A stretch of DNA of 64,000 nt from Propionimicrobium sp963511305. Its GTDB lineage: Bacteria > Actinomycetota > Actinomycetes > Propionibacteriales > Propionibacteriaceae. Positions within the stretch are counted from its first letter, which is position 1, and every line of letters starts with the position of its first letter. Under the pieces are notes generated by a model that was not told the origin of the DNA, made no database searches, and saw only the letters and a list, made by a program, of their open reading frames with translations. This document shows positions 32,823-40,698 of the stretch, one piece after another. The position numbers were made by a program, and so were the translations under genes. The DNA is taken from assembly GCA_963511305.1 (NCBI GenBank), contig CAUPIJ010000002.1, positions 1 to 64,000 on the forward strand, read 5' to 3'.

Positions 32823-35717
32823 ATGGATCGGTTAACTACAGCCGCAGGTGAGCTAGCTAGGCTGGGTTTTTACAACGGCGTCTCGGCCGCTAACTTGCTA
32901 GCCGAGCTCGAGGCCAGGATGCCCGGCGTTAGTCCCAGGCAGATAGCCCAGGGGGCAGTGCCGGATCTGTGCCTACAGGGCTTGACAGCTGTCGCCGAGG
33001 CCGCCCCAGAGCTGTTAACTAAGGTTTGGGCCGACGAGTCTGCGCGTTGCAGGCTCATCGCCGTGCTGGGCGGCAGCGAGGCGCTGAACCTTCACCTGCG
33101 CGCCCATCCCGAGCAGCTGGACGCCTTCTTCTGCGAGCCGACGCGCAGCCGCGATATCAAGCAGCGGGTGCTGGCAGCGATATCCGAGGGCGAGGGCAAG
33201 GTCGACCGGCTTCGGTTGGCGAATAAGTGGGAACTGCTGCGTATCGCAGCCAGGGATCTGAGCAGCGGCGAGCCCCTGGAGATTCTCGAGGACGTGGCCG
33301 CCGAGCTCGCGGATCTGGCCGACGCCATCGTCGCCGGGGCTCTGGAGATCGCCAAGGACTCGGTGCCGGACTGGCAAAAGGTGCGGCTAGGTGTGGTCGC
33401 GCTGGGCAAGTGCGGCGGCCAGGAGCTCAACTATCTTTCCGATGTCGACGTGCTATTCATCGCCGAGCCGGTCGGCGATACCTCGACCAGCGAGGCCATG
33501 CAGATCGGCAGTAGGTGGGCCGCGGCGGCTTCAAGGGTCTGCTCGGAGTACACGCGTACCGGCGCCATCTGGCAGCTCGACGCGGCGCTGCGTCCCGAGG
33601 GAAAGTCCGGGCCGCTGGTGCGCACGCTGGAGTCGTGCCGCGCCTACTACGAGAAATGGGCCCAGAACTGGGAATTCCAGGCCATGCTGAAGGCGCGACC
33701 CCAGGCCGGTGACATGGAGTTGGCAGAGCAATTCTGCGAGCTGGTCAGCCAGAAGGTCTGGCAAGCGGGTGGCCAGGAAAACTTCATCACCGAGATGCAG
33801 GCCATGCGCAAGCGCGTCATCGAGAACATCCCCGAGCGGCACAGGCATCGCGAGATCAAGCTCGGCTCCGGCGGGCTGCGCGACGTCGAGTTCACCGTTC
33901 AGCTGCTGCAGCTAGTGCACGGCCGCGCAGACGAGCGGCTGCACCATCGGGGCACGCTACCGTCGCTGCGCGCGCTGGTTGAGCACGGTTACATCGGCCG
34001 AGCGGACGGGGCGAAACTCGAGCGCGCCTACAAGTTCGCGCGGGTGTTGGAACACCGCGAGCAGCTGTTCAGGCTGCGACGCACTCATTTAATGCCCGAC
34101 GACGAGGACTCGCTGAACAGGCTTGCCCGGCAGCTCGGCGCCGAGAGCGGCAAGGCGCTGTTCGACGAGTGGCAGGCCTCGACGCGCACGGTGCTGCGGC
34201 TGCAGCAGCGCGTCTTCTACTCGCCGCTGCTTGAGGCCGTGAGCAAGCTAAGCACGGATTCGCTGCGACTGTCTACCCAGGCCGCACGGGACAGGTTGTG
34301 GGCGCTCGGCTTCTCGGACGCAAAGGCCGCCCTCGGGCACATTGAGGCGCTGACCAGGGGATTCACTCGTGCCTCGGAGATCCAGCGGCAGCTGCTACCC
34401 GCCATGTTGCAGTGGTTCAGCGAGGGCCCGAACCCCGATCTTGGCATCCTTACCTTCCGTCGTCTCAGCGAGGACATGGGGTCGACCAGTTGGTATCTGC
34501 GGGCGCTGCGCGACGAGGGATCGATGGCAGAGCGCCTGGCCAAGATCCTGTCAGCCAGCCGCTACGCCAGCGATCTGCTGCGCAGGGACTCGTCAATGGT
34601 GCAATTCCTCTCCGACGACACGCTGCTCGTTCCGAGAATGCGAGAAGACTTGGTTGAGTCGATGCTGATGGCAGCCCAGCGTCACCGGGACCCGCAGGAT
34701 TCCGTGGCGGCCGTACGGGCGCTGCGCAGGAGGGAACTGTTCAGGCTTGCGGTCGGCGACGTACTCGGCTATATCGATCTCTCGGCGCTCGGTAAGGGGC
34801 TTTCGGATCTGGCAGACGCCACCTTAGAGGCCGCGTTGGATATTGCCCGGCGCGTCGAGGACGTAAACGTGCCCATCGGCGTCGTCGCGATGGGACGCTG
34901 GGGCGGGCGCGAGCTGAGTTACGCATCCGACGTCGACGCGATGGTGGTGGTGCCAAACGACGTGGACGCCGTGCAGATCGCTGCCGCCGGCAGGGTGGTT
35001 TCGACTGCCAGGAAGATTCTTTCGGCCCCTGGCCCCGACCCGGCCCTGGAGATCGATCTGGGGCTGCGTCCAGAGGGCAACAAGGGCGCGATAATCCGCA
35101 CGATCGGCAGCTACCAGGCCTACTACCAAAAGTGGAGCGATACCTGGGAGGCACAGGCTCTAGTCAGGGCAGGTTTCGGCGCCGGCGACGCCCAACTGGT
35201 CGGCGAGCTGCTCACCTCGATAAACCCGATCCGCTGGGCAGAAGGCGGTCTGGACGAGAAACAGGTCACCGCGATTCGCCGTCTGAAGGCCAGGATGGAG
35301 ACCGAGCGTGCGGGGCGCAATGCGCAGCGCAATCTGAAGCTCGGGCCCGGTGGCCTGAGCGACGTCGAGTGGACAGTGCAACTGTGCCAGCTGCGCAACG
35401 CGGCAGACTATCCGCAGTTGCGCACCACCGGCACATTAGAGGCTCTTGACGCCGCCGCCGAGGCCGGGCTGGTCGAGGCCGACGACGCCAAGCTGCTGTC
35501 CGACGCGTGGCGGCTGGCCTCGCAGCTGCGAAACCGCGCGATGCTGGTTCGCGGTCGGGCCTCCGACCTGTTGCCTGGCGACTATCGAGACATCGCCGCT
35601 ATGGCCATGCTGCTTAATTACGGCAGGGGAGAGTCGTCCACCCTGATCAATCTCTGGGAGCGCACCTCTCGCCTGGCCGACAAGGTCGTGGAGAATCTGT
35701 TTTGGGGCAAAGAATGA
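32823..35717 (+). CDS. glnE: Bifunctional glutamine-synthetase adenylyltransferase/deadenylase
   Basis: A 964-aa regulator that adenylylates (inactivates) and deadenylylates GlnA1. Two nucleotidyltransferase domains are seen. The N-terminal one has GKCGGQELNYLSDVDVLF (about residues 198-215) and the C-terminal one GRWGGRELSYASDVDAM (about residues 690-706), each with the catalytic SDxD. GLRDVEFTVQ and GLSDVEWTVQ mark the associated helical domains. The start follows a good ribosome site. Its stop overlaps the next gene by 4 bp. The target glnA1 lies 0.8 kb downstream on the opposite strand. Confidence 0.95.
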   Translation: MDRLTTAAGELARLGFYNGVSAANLLAELEARMPGVSPRQIAQGAVPDLCLQGLTAVAEAAPELLTKVWADESARCRLIAVLGGSEALNLHLRAHPEQLDAFFCEPTRSRDIKQRVLAAISEGEGKVDRLRLANKWELLRIAARDLSSGEPLEILEDVAAELADLADAIVAGALEIAKDSVPDWQKVRLGVVALGKCGGQELNYLSDVDVLFIAEPVGDTSTSEAMQIGSRWAAAASRVCSEYTRTGAIWQLDAALRPEGKSGPLVRTLESCRAYYEKWAQNWEFQAMLKARPQAGDMELAEQFCELVSQKVWQAGGQENFITEMQAMRKRVIENIPERHRHREIKLGSGGLRDVEFTVQLLQLVHGRADERLHHRGTLPSLRALVEHGYIGRADGAKLERAYKFARVLEHREQLFRLRRTHLMPDDEDSLNRLARQLGAESGKALFDEWQASTRTVLRLQQRVFYSPLLEAVSKLSTDSLRLSTQAARDRLWALGFSDAKAALGHIEALTRGFTRASEIQRQLLPAMLQWFSEGPNPDLGILTFRRLSEDMGSTSWYLRALRDEGSMAERLAKILSASRYASDLLRRDSSMVQFLSDDTLLVPRMREDLVESMLMAAQRHRDPQDSVAAVRALRRRELFRLAVGDVLGYIDLSALGKGLSDLADATLEAALDIARRVEDVNVPIGVVAMGRWGGRELSYASDVDAMVVVPNDVDAVQIAAAGRVVSTARKILSAPGPDPALEIDLGLRPEGNKGAIIRTIGSYQAYYQKWSDTWEAQALVRAGFGAGDAQLVGELLTSINPIRWAEGGLDEKQVTAIRRLKARMETERAGRNAQRNLKLGPGGLSDVEWTVQLCQLRNAADYPQLRTTGTLEALDAAAEAGLVEADDAKLLSDAWRLASQLRNRAMLVRGRASDLLPGDYRDIAAMAMLLNYGRGESSTLINLWERTSRLADKVVENLFWGKE

Positions 35718-36457
35718 GAGTCTTGGTTTTGGGTGGGGCCAGCCAGATCGGCCTGGCCATCGTTGAGGCGATCGCCGCAGATGGACCGGTCGAGGCAGTC
35801 CTGGCCGCGCGCCCGGGATCCGCGCACATCGCACAGTCCGTCGAGAAGCTGGAGAGCGCGGGCATCGCCGTCGAGACCCTGGATTTCGATGCCGTTGCCC
35901 CCGAAATTCACCGGCAGGTCATCGAGCGAGCCTTCGAGCGGCGCGTGGATGTCGCCGTGGTGGCCTTCGGCCTGCTCGGTGACGAGGACACCTGGCTCCG
36001 CCACGACGAGACGGTCGAGCTGGCCGGCGTCAACTTCACCGCCGCGCTCAGCGCCGGCGCGCTGCTTGCCGAGCAGATGAGCGCCCAACGGCTGATCGAT
36101 GGCAGCCGAGGCAGGATCGTCGCGCTCAGCTCAGTGGCTGGCGAGCGCGTGCGGCAGTCCAACTTCGTTTATGGCGCTACCAAGCGCGGCATGGACGCCT
36201 ACTACCTCAAGCTCGGTGATGCGCTGGCCAAGAAAAAAGTGCAGGTACTCGTGGTGAGGCCGGGCGTCGTCGCCACGCGCATGGTGGCCGGTCGGCCCCG
36301 CGTCCCGCTGACCTCGACGCCGCAACAGGTCGGCATCCGGGTGGCTCAGGCCATGAAGTCAGGTGCCACGATGATCCGAGTGCCGCGCTTGTTTGGCCCG
36401 GTGATGGCGGTATTCAAGCTGATGCCCCGCTGGCTGGCTAGAAAACTGGGGCTTTAA
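35714..36457 (+). CDS. Short-chain dehydrogenase, DprE2-like
   Basis: A 247-aa SDR with the NAD(P) motif LGGASQIGLAI at the N-terminus and a catalytic triad Ser in VALSSVAGERV with YGATK (Tyr-x-x-x-Lys). Similar proteins are DprE2 of decaprenylphosphoryl-arabinose synthesis, ending in a hydrophobic C-terminal segment. DprE1 is not in the window, so the role is uncertain. It is translationally coupled to glnE (ATGA), an arrangement whose significance is unclear. Confidence 0.8.
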   Translation: MRVLVLGGASQIGLAIVEAIAADGPVEAVLAARPGSAHIAQSVEKLESAGIAVETLDFDAVAPEIHRQVIERAFERRVDVAVVAFGLLGDEDTWLRHDETVELAGVNFTAALSAGALLAEQMSAQRLIDGSRGRIVALSSVAGERVRQSNFVYGATKRGMDAYYLKLGDALAKKKVQVLVVRPGVVATRMVAGRPRVPLTSTPQQVGIRVAQAMKSGATMIRVPRLFGPVMAVFKLMPRWLARKLGL

Positions 36458-36466
36458 GACATGCAA

Positions 36467-36498
36467 AAGGCGTAGCCAACCGCAGATGGCTACGCCTT
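36467..36498. terminator. Bidirectional terminator between SDR and glnA1
   Basis: A perfect 12-bp stem (AAGGCGTAGCCA at 36467-36478 and TGGCTACGCCTT at 36487-36498). On the minus strand it is followed by TTGC and on the + strand by CGCGAAAAAT. It serves both convergent genes. Confidence 0.8.
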
Positions 36499-36507
36499 CG
36501 CGAAAAA

Positions 36508-37929
36508 TTAAATCTGGTAGTAAAGCTCGAATTCGTATGGGTGCGGACGCTGCTGCATCTCGCTGATCTCCCTGCGCTTCATGCGCGTCCAGATATCGAT
36601 CAGGTCTTCGGTGAAGACGTCCCCGGCCAGCAGGAAGTCCTTGTCTGCGTTTAGGGCGTCTAGCGCCTCGCCTAGTGACGCCGGCACCTGCGCCACCTGC
36701 TCGTGCTCCTCCGGGGGCAGCTCGTAGAGATCCTTGTCGATCGGGTCGGCCGGCTCGATTCGGTTCTGAATACCGTCGATACCCGCCAGCAGAATCGCTG
36801 CGAACGCCAGGTAGGGGTTGGCCGAGGGGTCGGGGCAACGGAACTCGACGCGCTTGGCTTTCGGATCCGGGCCGGTCAGCGGAATGCGGATGCAGGCCGA
36901 GCGGTTCGACGCCGAGTAAACCAGGTTCACCGGCGCCTCGAAGCCGGGCACCAGGCGGCGGTAGCTGTTGATCGTCGGATTTGTGAAAGCTAGCAGCGCG
37001 GGGCCGTGGGCCAGCAGGCCGCCGATGTACCAGCGGGCGATATCGGAGAGCTGGCCGTAGTTGGTCTCATCGAAGAACAGCGGCTTGCCGTCCGCCCACA
37101 GCGAGCTGTGCACGTGCATGCCCGAGCCATTATCGCCGTAGACCGGTTTCGGCATGAAGGTGACGGTCTTGCCGAGCTCCTTGCCAGCGTTCTTGGCCAG
37201 ATACTTGAACAGCATCATATTGTCGGCGCTGCGCAGCAGCTCGTCGAAGCGCCAGTTGATCTCGGCCTGACCTGCGGCGCCGACCTCGTGGTGTGAGCGC
37301 TCGATCTTCAGGCCGGCGGCCTGGCAGAGCTGCACCATGTAGTCGCGCAGGTCGCCGTAGTGGTCGGCAGGGGCTACCGGGAAGTAGCCGCCCTTCTGGC
37401 GAACCTTGTAGCCAAGGTTGCCGCGCTCCTCGACGCGGGCGGAGTTCCAACCCGCAGATTCGGCGTCAACAGAGTAGAACGCGGTGTGCCCGTTGTTCTC
37501 GTAGCGCACGTCGTCGAAGACGTAGAACTCGGCCTCGGGAGCCAGGAACGCGGTATCGGCGATGCCCGTGGTGCGCAGGTAGTTTTCGGCCTTCTTGGCC
37601 ACGTTTCGCGGATCGCGGCTGAAAGGCTCGGCGGTCAGCGGATCCTGCACGAAGAAGTTCATCACCAGCGTGCGTACCTTGCGGAATGGGTCGATGTATG
37701 CGGTGCTCGGGTCGGGCAGCAGCGTCATGTCGGACTTGTCAATGCTGGCGAAACCCTCAACCGACGAACCGTCAAAAGCCAAGCCCTGCTCGAAAACCTT
37801 CTGATCCATCTCGGCGGCGGGCACGGTGAAGTGCTGCATAACCCCTGGTAGATCGCAGAATCGAACATCGACGTTCTCGATGTTCTCTTCCTTTAAATAT
37901 GCCTGTAGTTCGTCGGCATTATTGAACAT
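36508..37929 (-). CDS. glnA1: Glutamine synthetase type I (adenylylatable)
   Basis: Main ammonia-assimilating enzyme, 473 aa. GFDGSSVEGF (about residue 47), the catalytic MPKPVYGDNGSGMH, and EFRCPDPSANPYLAFAA are present. The adenylylation Tyr is in KDLYELPPEE (about residue 402), so it is the target of GlnE. The ATG at 37929 (MFNNADEL) is preferred: GGAGGG lies upstream and the earlier ATG at 37941 is part of that ribosome site. Confidence 0.95.
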   Translation of the reverse strand: MFNNADELQAYLKEENIENVDVRFCDLPGVMQHFTVPAAEMDQKVFEQGLAFDGSSVEGFASIDKSDMTLLPDPSTAYIDPFRKVRTLVMNFFVQDPLTAEPFSRDPRNVAKKAENYLRTTGIADTAFLAPEAEFYVFDDVRYENNGHTAFYSVDAESAGWNSARVEERGNLGYKVRQKGGYFPVAPADHYGDLRDYMVQLCQAAGLKIERSHHEVGAAGQAEINWRFDELLRSADNMMLFKYLAKNAGKELGKTVTFMPKPVYGDNGSGMHVHSSLWADGKPLFFDETNYGQLSDIARWYIGGLLAHGPALLAFTNPTINSYRRLVPGFEAPVNLVYSASNRSACIRIPLTGPDPKAKRVEFRCPDPSANPYLAFAAILLAGIDGIQNRIEPADPIDKDLYELPPEEHEQVAQVPASLGEALDALNADKDFLLAGDVFTEDLIDIWTRMKRREISEMQQRPHPYEFELYYQI

Positions 37930-38019
37930 TAAACCCTCCATCGCTGGTTTCTCGGTCTAACGATAGTCGCCAAGGTGGCTCCGTCGCTACACGGCGTTGC
38001 AGTCTTTATCGCGCTTTGG

Positions 38020-38547
38020 TTAGCTCAGTAGCGTGTGCATCCTGATCAGGCGGACGTGGTTTCCGTGCTCGTCGCCGATTTCTTCGTGTGCGCCGTCGGG
38101 AACCCAACCGGTCTCGGTCAGCCAGGAGCGCAGCTCGTCGTCAGTGCTCTGCACCCACCAGGTGGCACGCTCGAAGCCGTCCATGCGCAGGGTGTCGACG
38201 ACGGCGTGCAGCAGCCGGTCGGGGGTACCGTCCTCGGTGTCGCCTTCACCGACGCGAAACTCGGTAACTACGCAGTCTCCTTCGTCGGCGTCGGGATCCT
38301 CAGACGGTCCGATCGCTGCGAAGCCGACCACCTGCTCGCCGCTCACAGCAACCAGCACCCGATAGGTGGCCAGCGGGGGAGCCGAGATGGCCTTGTGCCA
38401 GGCCGCGCTCATCGCCTCGACATCCAGCTGGCTGGCTGCCGCCGCCAGCTTCTCGTCGGCAAGCATCTGGCTGTGCTGAAGCCGCGCGATTGCTGCGGCC
38501 TCATGAGGCAGGGCTAGCCGAACCTTCGAAGAATCAATTTCACTCAC
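38020..38547 (-). CDS. GNAT family N-acetyltransferase
   Basis: A 175-aa acetyltransferase of unknown substrate. Motif A reads DTEDGTPDRLLHAVVDTL, weaker than the usual R/Q-x-x-G-x-G/A, so it may be divergent. The segment RVLVAVSGEQVVGFAAIGPS is typical of motif D/A strands. GTG start with TAAACT 6 nt upstream (leaderless). It is divergent from rnj by about 100 bp. Confidence 0.75.
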   Translation of the reverse strand: MSEIDSSKVRLALPHEAAAIARLQHSQMLADEKLAAAASQLDVEAMSAAWHKAISAPPLATYRVLVAVSGEQVVGFAAIGPSEDPDADEGDCVVTEFRVGEGDTEDGTPDRLLHAVVDTLRMDGFERATWWVQSTDDELRSWLTETGWVPDGAHEEIGDEHGNHVRLIRMHTLLS

Positions 38548-38646
38548 CCGCCCAGTTTAGGTGGCATAAGCCTCGAAGTGCCGAATCGATGCGCGCATTG
38601 CTGCTTTATTCGTGGAACGGGCTGCTTTGTTCATAGAATGGAGATG

Positions 38647-40326
38647 ATGAATGCACTTAATCTTCCCCCAAAGCTAGAAAAGAATCAGCTACGGATAATC
38701 CCCCTGGGCGGTCTCGGCGATGTTGGCCGAAACTGCACCTGCTTCGAGATCAACGGAAAAATCCTGATCGTAGACTGCGGGGTTCTCTTTCCCGAGGACA
38801 GGCAGCCCGGCGTTGACCTGATCCTGCCGGGCATCGACTACCTGAACGACCGCATCGACGACGTAGAGGCGATCGTTTTGACGCACGGCCACGAGGATCA
38901 CATCGGTGGTGTGCCGTATCTGCTGCGCAAGCGCTCCGACATTCCGATGTACGGCTCCCAACTGACGCTCGCTCTGGTCGAGTCCAAGCTGCGCGAACAC
39001 CGCATCAAGGACGCCCAGCCACATATCGTCCGTGAGGGCGACAAGGTAAATGTTGACGGCTTCGACCTGGAGTTCCTGGCCGTCAACCACTCCATCCCGG
39101 ACGCGCTGGCCGTGCACATCGCCACCGCCGCTGGCACCGTGCTGATCACCGGCGACTACAAAATGGATCAGCTGCCGCTGGACGGCCGCATCACCGATTT
39201 GCGCGGCTTCGGCAGGCTCGGAGCGAACGGCGTAGACGTATTCATGGCCGACTCTACGAATGCCGAGGTGCCCGGCTTCACGCGCAGCGAGCGCGACCTG
39301 ATGCCTGCGTTGGAAAAGGTCTTCACAGAGAGCAAGCAGAAGCTGATCGTGGCTTGCTTCGCTTCACACGTGCACCGCGTCCAGCAGGTTATGAACCTGG
39401 CCGTCGAGCACGGCAGAAAGGTGGCTTACGTTGGCCGCTCGATGGTGCGGAACATGGCCATCGCCGCCGAGTTGGGCTACCTGAACGTGCCGGGTGGCAC
39501 GCTGATCGAACTGAACGATATCGACAAATACCCCGATGACAAGGTCGTTGTTATCTGCACCGGTTCGCAGGGCGAGCCGCTGAGCGCGCTGAGCCGCATC
39601 GCCAACCGCGAGCACCCGGTGCTTGAGGTCGGCCACGGCGACACCGTGCTACTGGCCAGCTCGCTGATTCCGGGCAACGAAAACGCCGTCTCGCGCGTCA
39701 TCAACGGCCTCACCAAGCTGGGCGCGGCCGTGGTGCACAAGGGCAACGCATTCGTGCACGTCTCCGGCCACGCGAGCGCCGGCGAGCTGCTGTATTCCTA
39801 CAACATGGTGCAGCCCAAGAACGCGATCCCGATTCACGGCGAGGCCCGTCATCTGCACGCCAACGCCAAGCTAGCCATCGCCACCGGGATGAACGAAGAC
39901 AGCGTGATCGTGGCCACAGACGGCGACGTCATCGACCTGATCGACGGCAAGATCGTGCTCCGCGGCGAGGTTGACGCTTCTTATATCTTCGTGGACGGCT
40001 CCACCGTCGGCGACATTAGCGAGTCCAGCCTCACCGACCGCCTGATTTTGGGCGAGGAGGGTTTCATTTCGGTGGTCGCCGCCGTCGATCTGCGCGCTGG
40101 CACCATAGTGGCTGGCCCGGACGTTTCGGCCCGCGGTTTCATCGAGGACAGCAACGTCTTCGACGAGGTCACCGAGGAGATCCGCAAGGGAATTCAGGAC
40201 GCGCTGGACAACGGCCAGGACGACACCTTCCGACTGCAGCAGGTGGCCAGGCGAATCGTTGGCAGGTGGGTTTCGCGAACCTACCGCCGTCGGCCTATGA
40301 TCGTTCCGGTGGTGATCGCAATCTAG
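38647..40326 (+). CDS. rnj: Ribonuclease J
   Basis: A metallo-beta-lactamase-fold 5'-3' exo/endoribonuclease, 559 aa. The zinc site motif LTHGHEDHIGG (about residue 80) is intact, together with the beta-CASP domain and the conserved HVSGHAS and IHGEARH. The ATG at 38647 gives the standard N-terminus (MNALNLPPKL). TAGAAT (38634-38639) is 7 nt upstream and there is no ribosome site. ATGs at 38638 and 38644 are alternatives. Neighbours dapA and ftsK, common in other genomes, are absent. Confidence 0.94.
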   Translation: MNALNLPPKLEKNQLRIIPLGGLGDVGRNCTCFEINGKILIVDCGVLFPEDRQPGVDLILPGIDYLNDRIDDVEAIVLTHGHEDHIGGVPYLLRKRSDIPMYGSQLTLALVESKLREHRIKDAQPHIVREGDKVNVDGFDLEFLAVNHSIPDALAVHIATAAGTVLITGDYKMDQLPLDGRITDLRGFGRLGANGVDVFMADSTNAEVPGFTRSERDLMPALEKVFTESKQKLIVACFASHVHRVQQVMNLAVEHGRKVAYVGRSMVRNMAIAAELGYLNVPGGTLIELNDIDKYPDDKVVVICTGSQGEPLSALSRIANREHPVLEVGHGDTVLLASSLIPGNENAVSRVINGLTKLGAAVVHKGNAFVHVSGHASAGELLYSYNMVQPKNAIPIHGEARHLHANAKLAIATGMNEDSVIVATDGDVIDLIDGKIVLRGEVDASYIFVDGSTVGDISESSLTDRLILGEEGFISVVAAVDLRAGTIVAGPDVSARGFIEDSNVFDEVTEEIRKGIQDALDNGQDDTFRLQQVARRIVGRWVSRTYRRRPMIVPVVIAI

Positions 40327-40339
40327 TGTTGCGCGCATT

Positions 40340-40368
40340 TTGCTTGAGCGCGTCTGGCTAGATATGAT
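40340..40368 (+). promoter_or_regulatory. Promoter of rpmB
   Basis: -35 TTGCTT (40340-40345) and -10 TATGAT (40363-40368) with a 17-bp spacer. The 5' leader is about 52 nt, ending in AAGGAG. Confidence 0.6.
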
Positions 40369-40426
40369 TGCCAGGTTGCGTCCGCGAGGGCGCCTCGAAT
40401 TATCAATCGCTGCAAGGAGTGTTCCC

Positions 40427-40612
40427 ATGGCTGCCGTATGCGAAATCTGCGGTAAGGGCCCGAGCTTCGGCCACAACGTGCCTTGGTCGAAGAAAAAGAC
40501 GCCGCGGCGCTGGAACCCGAACATCCAGCGTGTCCGTGCGGTTGTCAACGGCACCCACAAGCGCCTGAACGCCTGCACTGGCTGCATCAAGGCCGGTCGC
40601 GTCACGCGCTAA
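40427..40612 (+). CDS. rpmB: 50S ribosomal protein L28, zinc-ribbon form
   Basis: A 61-aa protein of the 50S subunit. It keeps two CxxC pairs (CEIC at residues 5-8 and CTGC near residue 50), the zinc-binding C+ form. Many Actinobacteria carry a second, cysteine-free copy used under zinc limitation. None is in this window. The ATG follows AAGGAG. Own promoter upstream and a terminator 17 bp downstream, so it is monocistronic. Confidence 0.95.
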   Translation: MAAVCEICGKGPSFGHNVPWSKKKTPRRWNPNIQRVRAVVNGTHKRLNACTGCIKAGRVTR

Positions 40613-40628
40613 CTTAAAGGCATTCGAG

Positions 40629-40656
40629 AGGCCCGTCCGTCACGGATGGGCCTTTT
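40629..40656 (+). terminator. Terminator of rpmB
   Basis: AGGCCCGTCCG (40629-40639) pairs with CGGATGGGCCT (40643-40653), one G-T pair, followed by TTTGC. Confidence 0.85.
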
Positions 40657-40698
40657 GCTTGCCCAGAATTGTCGGTGCCAGCAGCTAGGGTTTAGATC

